DNA of 64,000 nucleotides from Liolophura sinensis (GCF_032854445.1 NC_088306.1:3346373-3410372), one strand, 5' to 3'. Shown: positions 34,266 to 45,829, counted from the first letter of the stretch. Made by a program: numbers and translations. The notes: a model not told the origin generated them from the sequence alone.

Positions 34266-35560
34266 AAAATTTAAGTGTCGCCTCTCACATCATAAGGTGA
34301 AGAATTCAAGAATCACCTCTCACATCACGGAATGAATTGTCACCTCTCACATCACGAAATGAAATGTCGCCTCTCACATCGCGGAAGGAAATGTCATTTC
34401 TCACATTACGGAATGAAGTGTCACCTCTCACATCACGGAAGGAAATGCCACCTCTCATATCACAGAATGAAAAAATGAAAAAAAGGTATCGCCTCTCACA
34501 TCATGGACTGAAGAATTCAAGTATTACCTCTCACATAACAGACTGAAGAATTCTAATATCACCTCTCACATCACGGAATGAAAAATTTAAGTGTCGCCTC
34601 TCACATCACGAGTGAAGAATTCAAGAATCACCTCTCACATCACGGAATGAATTGTCACCTCTCACATCACGAAATGAAATGTCGCCTCTCACATCGCGGA
34701 AGGAAATGTCATTTCTCACATTACGGAATGAAGTGTCACCTCTCACATCACGGAAGGAAATGCCACCTCTCATATCACAGAATGAACAAATGAAAAAAAG
34801 GTATCACCTCTCACATCATGGACTGAAGAATTCAAGTATTACCTCTCACATAAGAGACTGAAGAACTCAAGTATCGCCTCTCACATCATGGTGTGAAGAA
34901 CTCAAATATCACCTCTCACATCATGGAGTAAAGAATTCAAATATCACCTCTCACATCATGGAGTGAAGAACTCAAATATCACCTCTCACATCATGGGCTG
35001 AAGAACTCAAATATCACCTCTCACATCATGGAGTGAAGAACTCAAGTATCGCCTCTCACATCATGGAGTGAAGAACTCAAATATCACCTCTCACATCATG
35101 GGATGAAGAACTCAAATATCACCTCTCACATCATGGAGTGAAGAACTCAAATATCACCTCTCACATCATGGACTGAAGAACTCAAGTATCACCTCTCAAA
35201 TCATGGAGTGAAGAACTCAAATATCACCTCTCACATCATGGGCTGAAGAACTCAAGTATCACCTCTCACACCATGGGCTGAAGAACCCAAGTATCACCTC
35301 TCACATCATGGACTGAAGAACTCAAATATCACCTCTCACATAACAGACTGAAGAACTCAAGTATCGCCTCTCACATCATGGAGTGAAGAATTCAAATATC
35401 ACCTCTCACATCATGGAGTGAAGAACTCAAGTATCACCTCTCACATCATGGAGTGAAGAATTCAAGTATCGCCTCTCACATCATGGAGTGAAGAATTCAA
35501 GAATCACCTTTCACATCGCTGAAGGAAGTTTCGCCTCTCACATCACGAAATGAAATGAGA
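34266..35560 (+). repeat. 35-bp satellite, type 2, with a 316-bp higher-order repeat
   Basis: Related unit AAGAACTCAAATATCACCTC + TCACATCATGGAGTG. At its start a complex block of short variant units is duplicated about 316 bp apart (34261 and 34577). Two near-identical short frames in it are translations of the repeat, not genes. Confidence 0.92.
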
Positions 35561-35591
35561 AATAATTAGGGGTACATGTACATGTATTTTT

Positions 35592-35900
35592 TGTTACTCG
35601 AAGTCGGAAGATCAAACCCGAATCGAGTAATATCAAAGACTTTAAAACTGATCCTTGTCCCTGCTTGGCCGTCAGCACTCAGAGATTAGAGCAAGGAAGC
35701 ATGACTGGTTGGTTCGGTGTCAGTATAATGCGACTGGGTGTCATGTTTGGTGCATGTCTTCGGCACACTGCAGCGATGAGAGAACTTTAACGGCATGGGT
35801 CTCGCCCAGCCACAAGAGGACACAGTATATACACACACCTAATGACTCCTCGTCGCCACATGACTGAAAACTTGTTGAGTACGACATACAGGCCCAAGTA
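35592..35900 (+). mobile_element. SINE-B copy, forward
   Basis: Starts within a tRNA-like head (CGAAGTCGGAAGATCAAACC), then ACTTTAAAACTGATCCTTGT, the core GGTGTCAGTATAATGCGACT..CATGTTTGGTG, and the tail TGACTGAAAACTTGTTGAGTACGAC. It lies 30 bp past the satellite, opposite in orientation to the copy on the other side. Confidence 0.82.
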
Positions 35901-36001
35901 TACACATAATGTAGGCTTATGTTACCGATTATAACACGTGAAGCACGGACTGACCAAAGTTCAATTCATCCCCACCCCCCAAAAAAAAAACTTATGCCAA
36001 G

Positions 36002-36146
36002 GACCTTGCCGTGGCTGATGGAATGGCTTGTCTTTCAATCGCTAGGACCCAGGAAGTGTGGTTCAATTCCGGCTGTGGACAGGGAATACTTGTGAAGACT
36101 TCTTGATTATGGCGTTAGACACCAATCAAATAAATAAACGAAAATA
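36002..36146 (+). mobile_element. Short tRNA-derived SINE (SINE-C) with SINE-A-type tail
   Basis: A head with a perfect B box, GTGGTTCAATTCCGGC, a short linker TGTGGACAGGGAATACTTG, and GGCGTTAGACACCAATCAAATAAATAAA as the 3' end, almost the SINE-A tail. It has no SINE-A core. About 145 bp. Confidence 0.75.
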
Positions 36147-36832
36147 AGCATGTGCCAATATTGTCGGTCTCATTTGCGTGGGATTGGTAATCTAAGGGAG
36201 ACTACTCTAATCTACAATATCGTGCCGTGAGCTACACAGTGTTAGCCATGCCATACATGTAGGCCTATGTGATTACGACAATCGTGTGTCAAGAAAGATT
36301 TATTACCATTTAAAAGCAGCTATTAAACGCATCAGGGTTTTGAAGCAGCACAGTTGGCTATAAATCTTACCTTCTATAAAGTCATACAAGTCAATAACAT
36401 TTCGTGACGCATTACAAAGAAGATCACTGTTGTAGAGACCAAACCATTGGCTGCAGATGTTTTAACAGTGTTCTCTGTCAACATTTGCTCGGAACACATC
36501 TCACCCACTTATACGAGTGAAGAACTGGTGTTTGCTTTTTCTGTAAGTTGCATAAACAGTTCCTCGAAAATATAGACTTGCTTACCCTGGCACATATATT
36601 AGGGGAGGTACTAAAAGGTCAGTCTAACATGAGCTGGGCTAGGAGACGGGGTGGGGGCGGGGGGGGAGGTGGACACAATCTTAAACGCATGCATATGTGT
36701 CGGGCCTAAAACATAATGAAGGGAAGACGTCTAATATAAAGAGGTTGTTTTAGAACTGGGTGTCTAATCTCCCCCCGCCCCCCACTGGGTGTCCGGTGCC
36801 CAAATGGTAAATATGATTTCATATTTCTTAAA

Positions 36833-37083
36833 GGGGTCTCCGTTGCCGAGGGGGTGAGCGTGCCACCATGGCGCAATGACCCAGGAGCCTCTCATCAGTG
36901 CGGACGCTGTAAGTCGAGCTCATGATGCTGTCTTCCTCTCTGTCAAAAACCTACAGATGGTCGTGGGTTTCCCCCGGGCACTGCCCGGTTTCCTCCCACC
37001 ATAATGCTGGCCGCCGTCGTCTAAGTGAAATATTCGTGAGTAGGCCCTATTCGGCGTAAAACACTAATCAAATAAATAAATAA
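36833..37083 (+). mobile_element. SINE-A copy, near full length, 12-bp target duplication
   Basis: Includes a diverged tRNA head (GGGGTCTCCGTTGCCGAGGG), GCGCAATGACCCAGGAGCCT, core and tail. ATATTTCTTAAA flanks it at 36821-36832 and 37084-37095. A small insertion (GGCCCTATT) interrupts GAGTA..CGGCG near the tail. Confidence 0.92.
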
Positions 37084-37086
37084 ATA

Positions 37087-38400
37087 TTTCTTAAAATACT
37101 GAGATCTTCATGCCTAACGCACACCTCAATACCACTTGAATTTACATGAACATCTGCAAACTGACAAGAGGGCAGATTTCACCGGTTATGTGTGACCATT
37201 TGCAAACTTTCACACTGTCACTGTTCTCTTTTTACTCTCAGTACTGTAACAACCCGTGATTCTGCTGGTGAACATCCCCCCCCCACCCCGGTACTTTTAC
37301 ATTTTATTAACGTGTTTATATGTTAAATGAGAAAACAACAAAGCAGTTTGAGTAATTTTAGACCACGCGTTGCCGTCTAATAATTTGCAATTTGCAATTG
37401 AGGGTGTATAAGCGGGTGTGTACGTCCATTTATGCCTATAGGCCTGTGCGTTTACAGGAACACTCAGAACTTACATGTCCTCGCTGCTCTGGTTTTACTC
37501 TCTATACTGCAGTCTTGTACATATTTTAGAGAAATTTGATTTTTTGGGCCCATGGTCGTCTAGGTAGAGGAATCCGTCACTGACCTGAACTGTCCACCCG
37601 ACAAGATAATATGCAAATGAGGCAGAACAGGTATTCCCACAATGGGTCCAGCGTCGCACATGTAATCAATATGACACACTGAAAGCGAATTATAAGCTAG
37701 TCTACCAAACCAAAAAACGATCTCCCTTCCTATAGATCATGATTCATAAAGTATTCGTAACTGAAGTTACATGATGGGCTTAATTATAAACACAGTGCTG
37801 TGTCTGACATTTGAATTTCGCTGAGCATTTCCAGCCGTCTGCACTACAAGGGGAGATAACCCCGTCAAAATAATCAGTCTTCGGTCATGGTCAACGGACA
37901 ATAAATGCACAGTGGTACGTCCAAGGCCAACTTAAAAAAAACAAAAACAAAATGTTTCTAAAGACAGCAGCAACTTGGTTGAGTGGATGATCGATGGGAA
38001 ACCCTGGATAAAAATGAACATTAGATTGTCAGATACGTCAATAGACATCTGGCAGTTGTAACATTGAAATGTAAATGACGTTTAAAATAGCACCACAATG
38101 TGTGTGTGTGTTTTTTGTTGTTGTTTTTTTTGACCGTCGGCAATATGTCTCTTTAAGTCATAGACGGTTTCCCACCGACTGTTATTCAATAATGTAATAT
38201 GTATTACTGATCTGACCGATGCTTAATGCCAGGCTCAAAAAATATACGATGGAGGTCAGTTTTTGGACGCAGGAACAGGCACCTTTTATTGGTTACAAAT
38301 ATGTTCCTTCATCAGCTGATTGTTTGATTGTTAAATCCTTGACACAATATATTTGTTATATGTGTACATATGTGAAGTACACTCAAAAATGCGGCTAGAA
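37087..38400. other. Intergenic stretch without recognised features
   Basis: Only a poly-C run (about 37267), a short TG run (38100) and poly-T tracts are visible. I see no coding potential. Confidence 0.5.
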
Positions 38401-38404
38401 TGTA

Positions 38405-38517
38405 TTTATATTTGATTGGTGTATCGCTCTCAAGAATATTACCCTTATACGATGGCGGTGGGCATTATGGTGAGAGGAAACCGGGCAGAGTCCAGGGAAA
38501 ACCCACAACCATGCAGC
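38405..38517 (-). mobile_element. SINE-A fragment, reverse
   Basis: ATTTGATTGGTGTATCGCTC, ACGATGGCGGTGGGCATTAT, GAGAGGAAACCGGGCAGAG, ending after AACCATGCAG. Confidence 0.82.
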
Positions 38518-39294
38518 GACTTGAATAATGACAAATGACATAAGCAAGCAGGTATATGAAGAGAATTATATAGCCGAACACACACTGCTTTATTAATATA
38601 TCTCATGAAAGTCTTCCCACACATATATTATACCTCGCGTGAACGATGTATGGAATGCAAAGGGATGTATTAAAATCGGTTATAATTTCTTTTTCTTTTT
38701 ACAATCTCCTTGCAGTAGTGACTCATATACTGGAAATTCGTATGCGTCTGGGAGCCCCAAAACCTGCCCAAATTTAGATAATAAATGTGTGCCGTCAGCC
38801 ATGCTGATTATAGACTCCTAGTAGGGGCAGGCCCTCGCGCTGACTCATCCCTCCAAAAGGCTTGTTGTGTTGTTACCTTGTTTTTTCATGACATCAATCT
38901 GACCTCACGTATTTTAAAGCGTTGGCAGACAGACATCCAAAATTGAGAGACTAGAGTAAGTGCTAAGCGATATAGGATGGTCTCTATGAAGCACTGCGGG
39001 TGCTCAATAGCTGCGTCGATTACAATGCTGCATGTTCTCACTGCACACCTTCGGCCCTTGAATACTCAGGTCGCAAGCTCGACGCCAGCTCTTGCACGTT
39101 GATGTCGGTTGAAATTGTGGGAGAGGAGGCTGGAGGGGGTTGGGATTGTGTGATTTTTGTAGCTGCGTGACTGATACCGTGGAGTTATTCCTTGAGGTAC
39201 CATTATAAATATATATGTCAGACGCCTATTACTCAAGTCGGTTTATTCTACATATATATAACCTGTAGTATAGGTAGTGTACTGTGATTGAGGG

Positions 39295-40800
39295 GCATAG
39301 GGGGAGAGGGAATGTGTGGTGTCAGTATAGTGACTGGGTGAAGCGTTATGTCTGGTGCCATTCATACTGTGACTGCAGGGGCGAGGCATCATATGTAGAA
39401 GCCGGATGAGGGCATGTCTGGTGTCAATATACTGTGACTGAGTGGGGCATCATGTCTGGTGTCGATAAACTGTGACTGAGTGGGGCATTATGTCTGGTGT
39501 CGGTATACAGTGACTGTGTGAGGCATCGTGTCTGATGTCAATATACTGTGACTGTATGGGGCATCATGTCTGGTGTCAATATACTATGACTGTTTGGGGC
39601 ATCATGTCTGGTGTCAATACACTGTGACTGTGTGGGGCATCATGTCTGGTGTCAATATACTGTGACTGTTTGGGGCATCGTGCCTGATGAAAAATATTCT
39701 GTGACTGTATGGGACATCGTGTCTGGTGTCAATATACTATGACTGTATGGGACATCATGTCTGGTGTCAATATACTATGACTGTTTGGGGCATCATGTCT
39801 GGTGTCAATATACTGTGACTGTTTGGGGCATCATGTCTGGAGTGAGTGAGTGCTTGGGGTTTAACGTCGTACTCAACAATTTTTCAGTCATATGACGACG
39901 AAGGAATCATTATGGTGCATGTACGTGTAATGTGCCTCCTGGTTGTACGTGTAATGTGCTGTTTACCGAAGGAAAGTAAGCCGCCCCGAGCCATTATACT
40001 CATACGGGTCAACCAGTCGTTGCACTATCCCCTTCATGCTGAACGCCAAGCGAGGAAGTTACAACTTTTAAAGTCTTAGGTGTGACTCGATCAAGGATTG
40101 ATCCTGGATCTACCGGTCCCGAAGCGGACGCTCTACCAACTGTGCTATCCGGGCCGGTGCATCATGTCTGGTGTGAATATACTGTAACTGTGTGTGGCAT
40201 CGTGCCTGATGTCAATATACCGTGACTGTGTGTGACATCATGTCTGGTGTCAATATACTGTGACTGTTTGGGGCGTCATGTCCGGTATACACTATCAGTG
40301 AGTGAGGCGCAATATGTAGTGTCGGTATACACTATAAGTGAGTGCGGCGCAATATGTAGTGTCAGTATATACTACTATCAGTGAGTGAGAAGGAATATGT
40401 AGTGTCGGGATACACTATCAGACAGTGAGGCGCAATATGTAGTGTCAGTATTCACTCTCAGTGAGTTAGGCGCCATGTGTAGTGTCAGTATTCACTCTCA
40501 GTGAGTGAGGCGCCATGTGCAGTGTCAGTATTCACGATCAGTCAGTAGTCACATGTAGTGTCGGTATACACGATCAGTGAGTGAGACGCAATATGTAGTG
40601 TCGGGATACACTATCAGTGAGTGAGGACCAATATGTAGTGTCGGGATATACTATCAGCCAGTGAGGCGCAATATGTAGTGTCAGTATTCACTCTCAGTGA
40701 GTGAGGCGCCATGTGTGATGTCAGTTTACACTATCAGTTAGTTAGGCGCTATCAGTGAATGAGGCAGCACGTGTAATGTCAGTGTGCACTATCAGTGAGT
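39295..40800 (+). repeat. 38/40-bp tandem array derived from the SINE-B core
   Basis: Left half: units GGTGTCAATATACTGTGACT + GTTTGGGGCATCATGTCT (38 bp). Right half, from about 40285: units GTGTCAGTATACACTATCAG + TGAGTGAGGCGCAATATGTA (40 bp), alignable to the first. The monomer matches the SINE-B core (the reverse copy at 31.8 kb reads ATAATGTGATAGGGTGGGGT then GTCATGTCTGGTGTC on its own strand). A SINE-B copy interrupts the array at 39841-40158. Confidence 0.88.
39841..40158 (-). mobile_element. SINE-B copy, full length (318 bp), inside the 38-bp array
   Basis: On the minus strand: tRNA-like head GGCCCGGATAGCACAGTTGG (A box) and GGATCAATCCTTGATCGAG (degenerate B box), a body, then TTGAGTACGACGTTAAACCC and a CACTCACTCACT end. 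The 13-bp direct repeats GCATCATGTCTGG at 39828-39840 and 40159-40171 flank it; removing the element and one repeat restores the array's phase exactly. Confidence 0.92.
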
Positions 40801-41489
40801 GGGGCGTCTCTGGCTTTGAGTCCCAAGCGTTCAGTGCTGCAGCGCTATAAATATACAGGATAAAACTGGGGCGTGCTTATTAGGTACAGATATTGAAATT
40901 ATACATTAAATATTGCAGATATTAAACCAGTGGAAGAAATTTTGCAAGTTCAGTTATCGAGCATCTGTTTAGAGTACATATCGGTGCGTAAAAATATGTA
41001 CCATTTTGGACACAACCATCTGTTTCATCCTTACAACGTGTTGACCATTCGATAGATGTCACGTGATGGGTCAATACAGTCGACAGGACAATATGTCACA
41101 CCTGGAAAACCTTCACGAAATCAACAGGCTTACGTGTGTTACCAGGCCTGATCAAACACATTAAGTCATCGATTTTGAGAGCATAATCAATAATCAGGCC
41201 AGGTATATTTAGAACCTACTGATAGTTCTAAATTATAATCGCTATGAATCATGCAGGCCAGAATGTAAATTCAGACTGAACTCGATATTACAACAAACAA
41301 TTCATCAGTGAGATCGGGAGCTCGAATCTCTCTACCATGCATGAATTTGTTCTTTCTTTACCTCACATGTGGCTTTTGTATATTGATAACAACTTCTGAT
41401 TCATTGGTTTGTGACGCTTTGATGTACCCCGATACATTTCCTTTCTTACATGGATAGGTGATAGAAAGGGGCTCTGCTACCACTGCATA

Positions 41490-41650
41490 CTTATGTATTT
41501 ATTTGATTGGTGTTTTACGCCGTACTGAAGAGTATTTCACTTCCGGTATACTACGGCGACCAGCATTATGATGGGAGGAAACCGGGCAGAGCCCGATGAA
41601 AACCCACAAACATCCGCAGGTTGCTGTAAGGCTTTCCCACGTATATCCAT
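41490..41650 (-). mobile_element. SINE-A fragment, reverse
   Basis: TATTTATTTGATTGGTGTTT, ACGCCGTACTGAAGAG, GGAGGAAACCGGGCAGAGC, CATCCGCAGGTTGCTG, ending at TTTCCCACGTAT. Confidence 0.88.
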
Positions 41651-41804
41651 TGTATACACAAGCATGCATGATAAACTCGAATATATTCCAAGTCTCAGGT
41701 TATAGCTTTTTATTACTTATTTGAGGCTTGTTGTCGCAATTGTTCACACTCTGCCTCTTCCTATTGTTATACTCTGAAAAAAAAAAAACAATCAGTGTTG
41801 AATT

Positions 41805-42078
41805 TAACAGAAAGACTTTGTCTGAGTGATTTTAGAACATATTCTGCTATTGCCATGATAGAATGTATTCTGCTATTGCTATGATAGAATGTATTCTGTT
41901 ATTGCTATGAAAGAATGTATTCTGTTATAATAACACAATATTGTGTCATATTCAACATAATATCCTGTTAGTCTGTTATGTTGAATAAATAGAATATGTG
42001 TGTTATATTTAACAGAATAATCTGCTGCATTAACAGAATACATTCTAGTATCACTCAGATAACAGACTTCCTGTTTTT
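41805..42078. mobile_element. MITE family 3, fold-back element with long inverted repeats
   Basis: The left end GAAAGACTTTGTCTGAGTGAT..AGAACATATTCTG is inversely repeated at the right as CAGAATACATTCTAGTATCACTCAGATAACAGACTTCC. The inner arms (TTCAACATAATATCCTGTTA, GTCTGTTATGTTGAATA) are also complementary, so the element can fold nearly throughout. A 25-bp TATTCTG(C/T)TATTGCTATGA sub-repeat occurs 3-4 times in the left arm. Confidence 0.75.
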
Positions 42079-42345
42079 GAGCGTACGAAGACTTTTCTTT
42101 TTAATTTTCTTTTTTTTTGCTATATTGCTGTAGTCAAGATTATTATCTTTACTATATGTAATCAAGATCATGATCAGTACTCTGATCGAGAGGGTATAGT
42201 GAAATGAGCAAATTGTAGTCAATTGGGTAATCATGAATCCTTTTTATTCATTTTTTTATTTATCTATTTGTAACCTATGGCCATGTCATTTCTTGCCAAC
42301 TACTCTGGGCTACATACCTGTACATGTACAACGAATATGGTGGTG

Positions 42346-42603
42346 GGGGCCTCCGTGGCTCAGTCTGTTAGGGGCGCTAGCGCAGCGTAATGACCCAGGA
42401 GCCTCTCACCAATGCGGTCGCTGTGAGCTCAAGACCAGCTCATGCTGGCTTCCTCTCCGGCCGTAAGTAGGAAGGTCTGACAGCAACCTGCGGATGGTCG
42501 TGGGTTTCCCCCGGGCTGTGCCCGGCTTCCACCCATCATAATGCTGGCCGCCGTCGTATAAGTGAAATATTCTTGAGTACGACACAAATCAAATAAATAA
42601 ATA
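42346..42603 (+). mobile_element. SINE-A copy, full length (258 bp), reference copy
   Basis: Head GGGGCCTCCGTGGCTCAGTC (A box TGGCTCAGTC), GAGCTCAAGACCAGCTC at the B-box position, CTCTCACCAATGCGGTCGC, core GGGTTTCCCCCGGGCTGTGC..CATAATGCTGGCCGCCGTCG, tail AATCAAATAAATAAAT. Perfect 12-bp duplications AATATGGTGGTG at 42334-42345 and 42604-42615 define both ends. Confidence 0.96.
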
Positions 42604-42659
42604 AATATGGTGGTGTATAATATGCATAAGCTATAAAATATATATATACTGTGCGTTTA

Positions 42660-42661
<2 letters not shown>

Positions 42662-42731
<70 letters not shown>
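42662..42731 (+). repeat. (TA)n microsatellite, ~35 units
   Basis: An uninterrupted AT dinucleotide run of about 70 bp; a second run of about 28 bp lies at 42858-42886. Confidence 0.98.
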
Positions 42732-42736
<5 letters not shown>

Positions 42737-42854
42737 ATTCCACTTTAACAAATTAGCGTATCATTGCAAAGTCAAAATTAGGCCAAATATACATGTATAG
42801 ACAGATAACAAGTTGCCCGACGGTCATGTAATGTGATATTTATTTAAAGTATGC

Positions 42855-42888
<34 letters not shown>

Positions 42889-43276
42889 TATGACACTATG
42901 TTGCATACAGACGTCCGGTAGATGTAGTAAATTACGTGCTGAGCATGGAGAATGACGCCGGTGTGCGTGAGAAGCTGCTCGCTACAGCCTAGACGTTAAA
43001 CTTGACGACTAAGTGCACGGCTGTATACATTTAAAAAACTGTGCGATTAGGTCAGCCTGTAATACAGACGAGAAGCAGACAATGTCAGACGCATGCTGTA
43101 AGTGCACTAAAGTTGTTGTTTTAGCCACAAGAATGCACGGCACGTCGACCGGAGGTGTATTTAAATAATCAATATATTTTCTCGTACCTAAACAATATTT
43201 CCAGGTGCACAGGGGACATGCACGCACGTATACACTTTGACAGATTATTGGGCTATTGTTTTGTAAACACGGATTG

Positions 43277-43558
43277 AATAATAATGATGATGATGGCGAC
43301 GACACCGACAATGATGATAACGATGATGATGGCAAAGATAATGACGATGGTTATGACGACGATGGCGGTGTTGACGAGAGCAACCATAATGACGATAATG
43401 TTGAAGATAATTTTAATTGTGATAATGATGATGACGACAATGGCAGCGATGATAATGTTGTTGATGACGATGTTGATGATGGTGATAATGATGGCGATTG
43501 TGATGGTGACAGTGACTACGACGGCGACATAATGATGGTGATGATGACGACGACGATA
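43277..43558 (+). repeat. Imperfect (GAT/GAC)n trinucleotide tract
   Basis: About 280 bp of GATGATGACGAC-like triplets. It stays open in two frames (Asp-rich and Met/Thr-rich), as expected of a triplet microsatellite. No flanking splice sites or domain support coding. Confidence 0.85.
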
Positions 43559-44654
43559 TAATTCATATATAAATTATAAAAAATATAAATGAATTATTAG
43601 ACTGACGTAAAGCTTAGATGCACACAGCTTAATTCAAGAACTGTGTGTCTGTTTGTCTGCACTTCATACGGGAAAAGTTGTACAAGGATTCAAATGAAAA
43701 TTTACTTGATAACTGATGTAATGATTACTTGATCTTAGGTTAATTACGACTAATGACATTTTAGTTCTGATCCGGAATGGAATGATCCATTTTAAGCTAT
43801 TCTCCCCCATTGCCATGCCGATAGTATGGTATAATATGCTATTATGCTATTATAGTATGGTATAATAGTACCTATATGAAATACTATGTTGTCCCTACAG
43901 TTTGTTCGGACTCATGAAACCAACTGTGTACATGTACATCTAGCTGTTTCGGAGTGTCTCCTAGTTTCTTCTGTAGTTTATGGCCATGTACGACGACTGT
44001 GCATGCACACATCCTTCTTACAGAATGGTTAAATTTTTCTGTACATATATCTCGGTGCCACATATAGTTTCTCACAAATGAACTAAAGTGTCACATTAAA
44101 CTATAGGCCTTATACATGCAGGAGATTTGAGGTTTCTCCCGCAAGCTTCCATTGCATGTTCGTAGTGGACGACGACCCATTTGCTCGGTCTAATGTTCGT
44201 CTTCTATACCAATATGCACTATGACCACACATCAGTTTTTGTGTAGAACAAAACAAGGGAAACTCTCTCTTTGTGCAGTGAGTACCGAGGCATACTATTT
44301 GTGACTGAGGTTTGCCAAGTGCAGTAATGTTTGTTTCCATTTTACTCTCTACTAAGTATATAAAGCCTATAAAGCCTGAATGTTTCTTTCTTTCTGTTGT
44401 ATAGGGTCTATTCCTGAAGATTTGAACTTTCCCACGTATGACGTACAGAAGTTCACATCATAGTTGGGGATAAGTGGTTTTCAACAAACCTTAGACTTCG
44501 ATATACTCAGATGCCATAAGAGCGTCGCCCGTGATTTATTCTCATCGAGGTATCACGAAAAGTGAGAGCGTGGGACTGTACAAATTCACTGTCCAGGGTC
44601 GGGATTGAACTCGTACCTATTCTATAACAACTACAGTTTCTGCCACCACAAAAA

Positions 44655-44735
44655 AACTGGTTGCCATGCATCGTATAAGTGAATATATTCTGGAGGTCTA
44701 TGATGTTACACAACAATCAATTAATCAACCACGCC
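44655..44735 (+). mobile_element. Possible SINE-A 3' relic
   Basis: CATCGTATAAGTGAATATATTCTGG and ACAACAATCAATTAATCAACC follow the order of the SINE-A 3' end, but much is lost. Confidence 0.3.
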
Positions 44736-45340
44736 ACCAATCATCATCCCTGAATATCCGTGGGAATTTATATTTCTTTTTTATTATTATTTGATATAAA
44801 TTTACCTGCAAATAGCATCCCAGCTGTTACTGTTCCCTGTAGTGGCGTGTATAAAATTATTCCGTGCCGCTTCAGAGCGTCAGACCAAAAACGTCACTGG
44901 AGATCAATCCAACTTTATCACTCCAGGTGCTCCCGTATTCTTCCCTCGTGTAAACCTTGCCGGCGTCATATGTGATACATTCTTCAGTCTGGAGTTAAAT
45001 TCCACCAACAAAATAATTAAAAAATACATAAATATATTAAGCCAGAAACACAGGTGGTAAGTACAAGGGGGTCATGCAGTTTGGTCGTGAATAAATTGTA
45101 TCAGACAGTGCACAGATTATACTACTATACTATCAATACTATGTATTGCTAGAACTAATGGTCATTAAAACTTAATTAAAACATTAAAACATAAATTGGT
45201 ATAAACTATATATGTTTGTTACATTGATCCTTTTACAGTTCAGAATAAATGTCGTCAAAATTACACAACAAAAGTCTAACACAACCAACAACAAAGGAAA
45301 TATACATATACTGGCACAATAACAAAAAAATGAATTTAAG

Positions 45341-45526
45341 AGAAAGTCTGTTGTCTGAGTGATGCTAAAATGTATTCTGTTTTTATAACATAATATTCTG
45401 TTATATTCAACATAAAATCCCGTTAGTCTTATAGACTAACTTATAGTTAGTCTTTATGTTGAATTTAAACAAATATGTGTGGTATACAGAACAGAACAAT
45501 CTGCTACAATAGCAGAACACCACTGC
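45341..45526. mobile_element. MITE family 3, second copy (shorter)
   Basis: Left AGAAAGTCTGTTGTCTGAGTG, ATGCTAAAATGTATTCTG, then ATTCTGTTATATTCAACATAAAATCCCG and its inverse TTTATGTTGAATT. The right terminal repeat is eroded. Confidence 0.65.
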
Positions 45527-45673
45527 AGATTATATTACAAGGGTTTTGGGGGAATGACAGATAGAGGGGCTTATATGCACGCATCTATAGGGATAATTAA
45601 ATTGCTTTTATTTACAAGATTTCCTTTCCCCGTCTATTTATATCAAGCGACATGAAACTTGTTTCCTTTATTT

Positions 45674-45829
45674 TAGTCCATAAGTGGGAAGGTCTTCCAA
45701 AAACGTGCGGATGGTTGTGGGCTTCCCAAAGGCTCTGTCCGGTTTCCTCTCGCCATAATGCTGGCTGCCGTCGTATAAGTTAAATATTTTTGAGTACGGC
45801 GTAAAACACCAATCAAATAAATAAATAAA
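45674..45829 (+). mobile_element. SINE-A copy, 5'-truncated
   Basis: CCATAAGTGGGAAGGTCTTC, core with mutations (GGCTTCCCAAAGGCTCTG), CATAATGCTGGCTGCCGTCG, tail AATCAAATAAATAAATAAAT. Confidence 0.9.

Noticed and set aside
34337-34861. Pair of near-identical 69-codon frames
   Set aside because: They are the 316-bp duplicated satellite block read in frame, not duplicated genes.
32400-35560. CRISPR-like regular repeats (35 bp; also the 47-bp array at 10.4 kb)
   Set aside because: Units are contiguous with no unique spacers, no cas genes are present, and the DNA is clearly metazoan. They are satellites.
43256-43561. Asp-rich 101-codon frame
   Set aside because: An imperfect GAT/GAC triplet microsatellite, equally open in a Met/Thr frame. 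No supporting exon structure.
44760-45060. Possible exon on either strand (plus frame with PGAPVFFPRVNLAGV; minus frame ending at a GTAAAT donor)
   Set aside because: The minus frame is closed by a stop about 30 codons before the donor with no usable acceptor, and the plus frame has no domain match.
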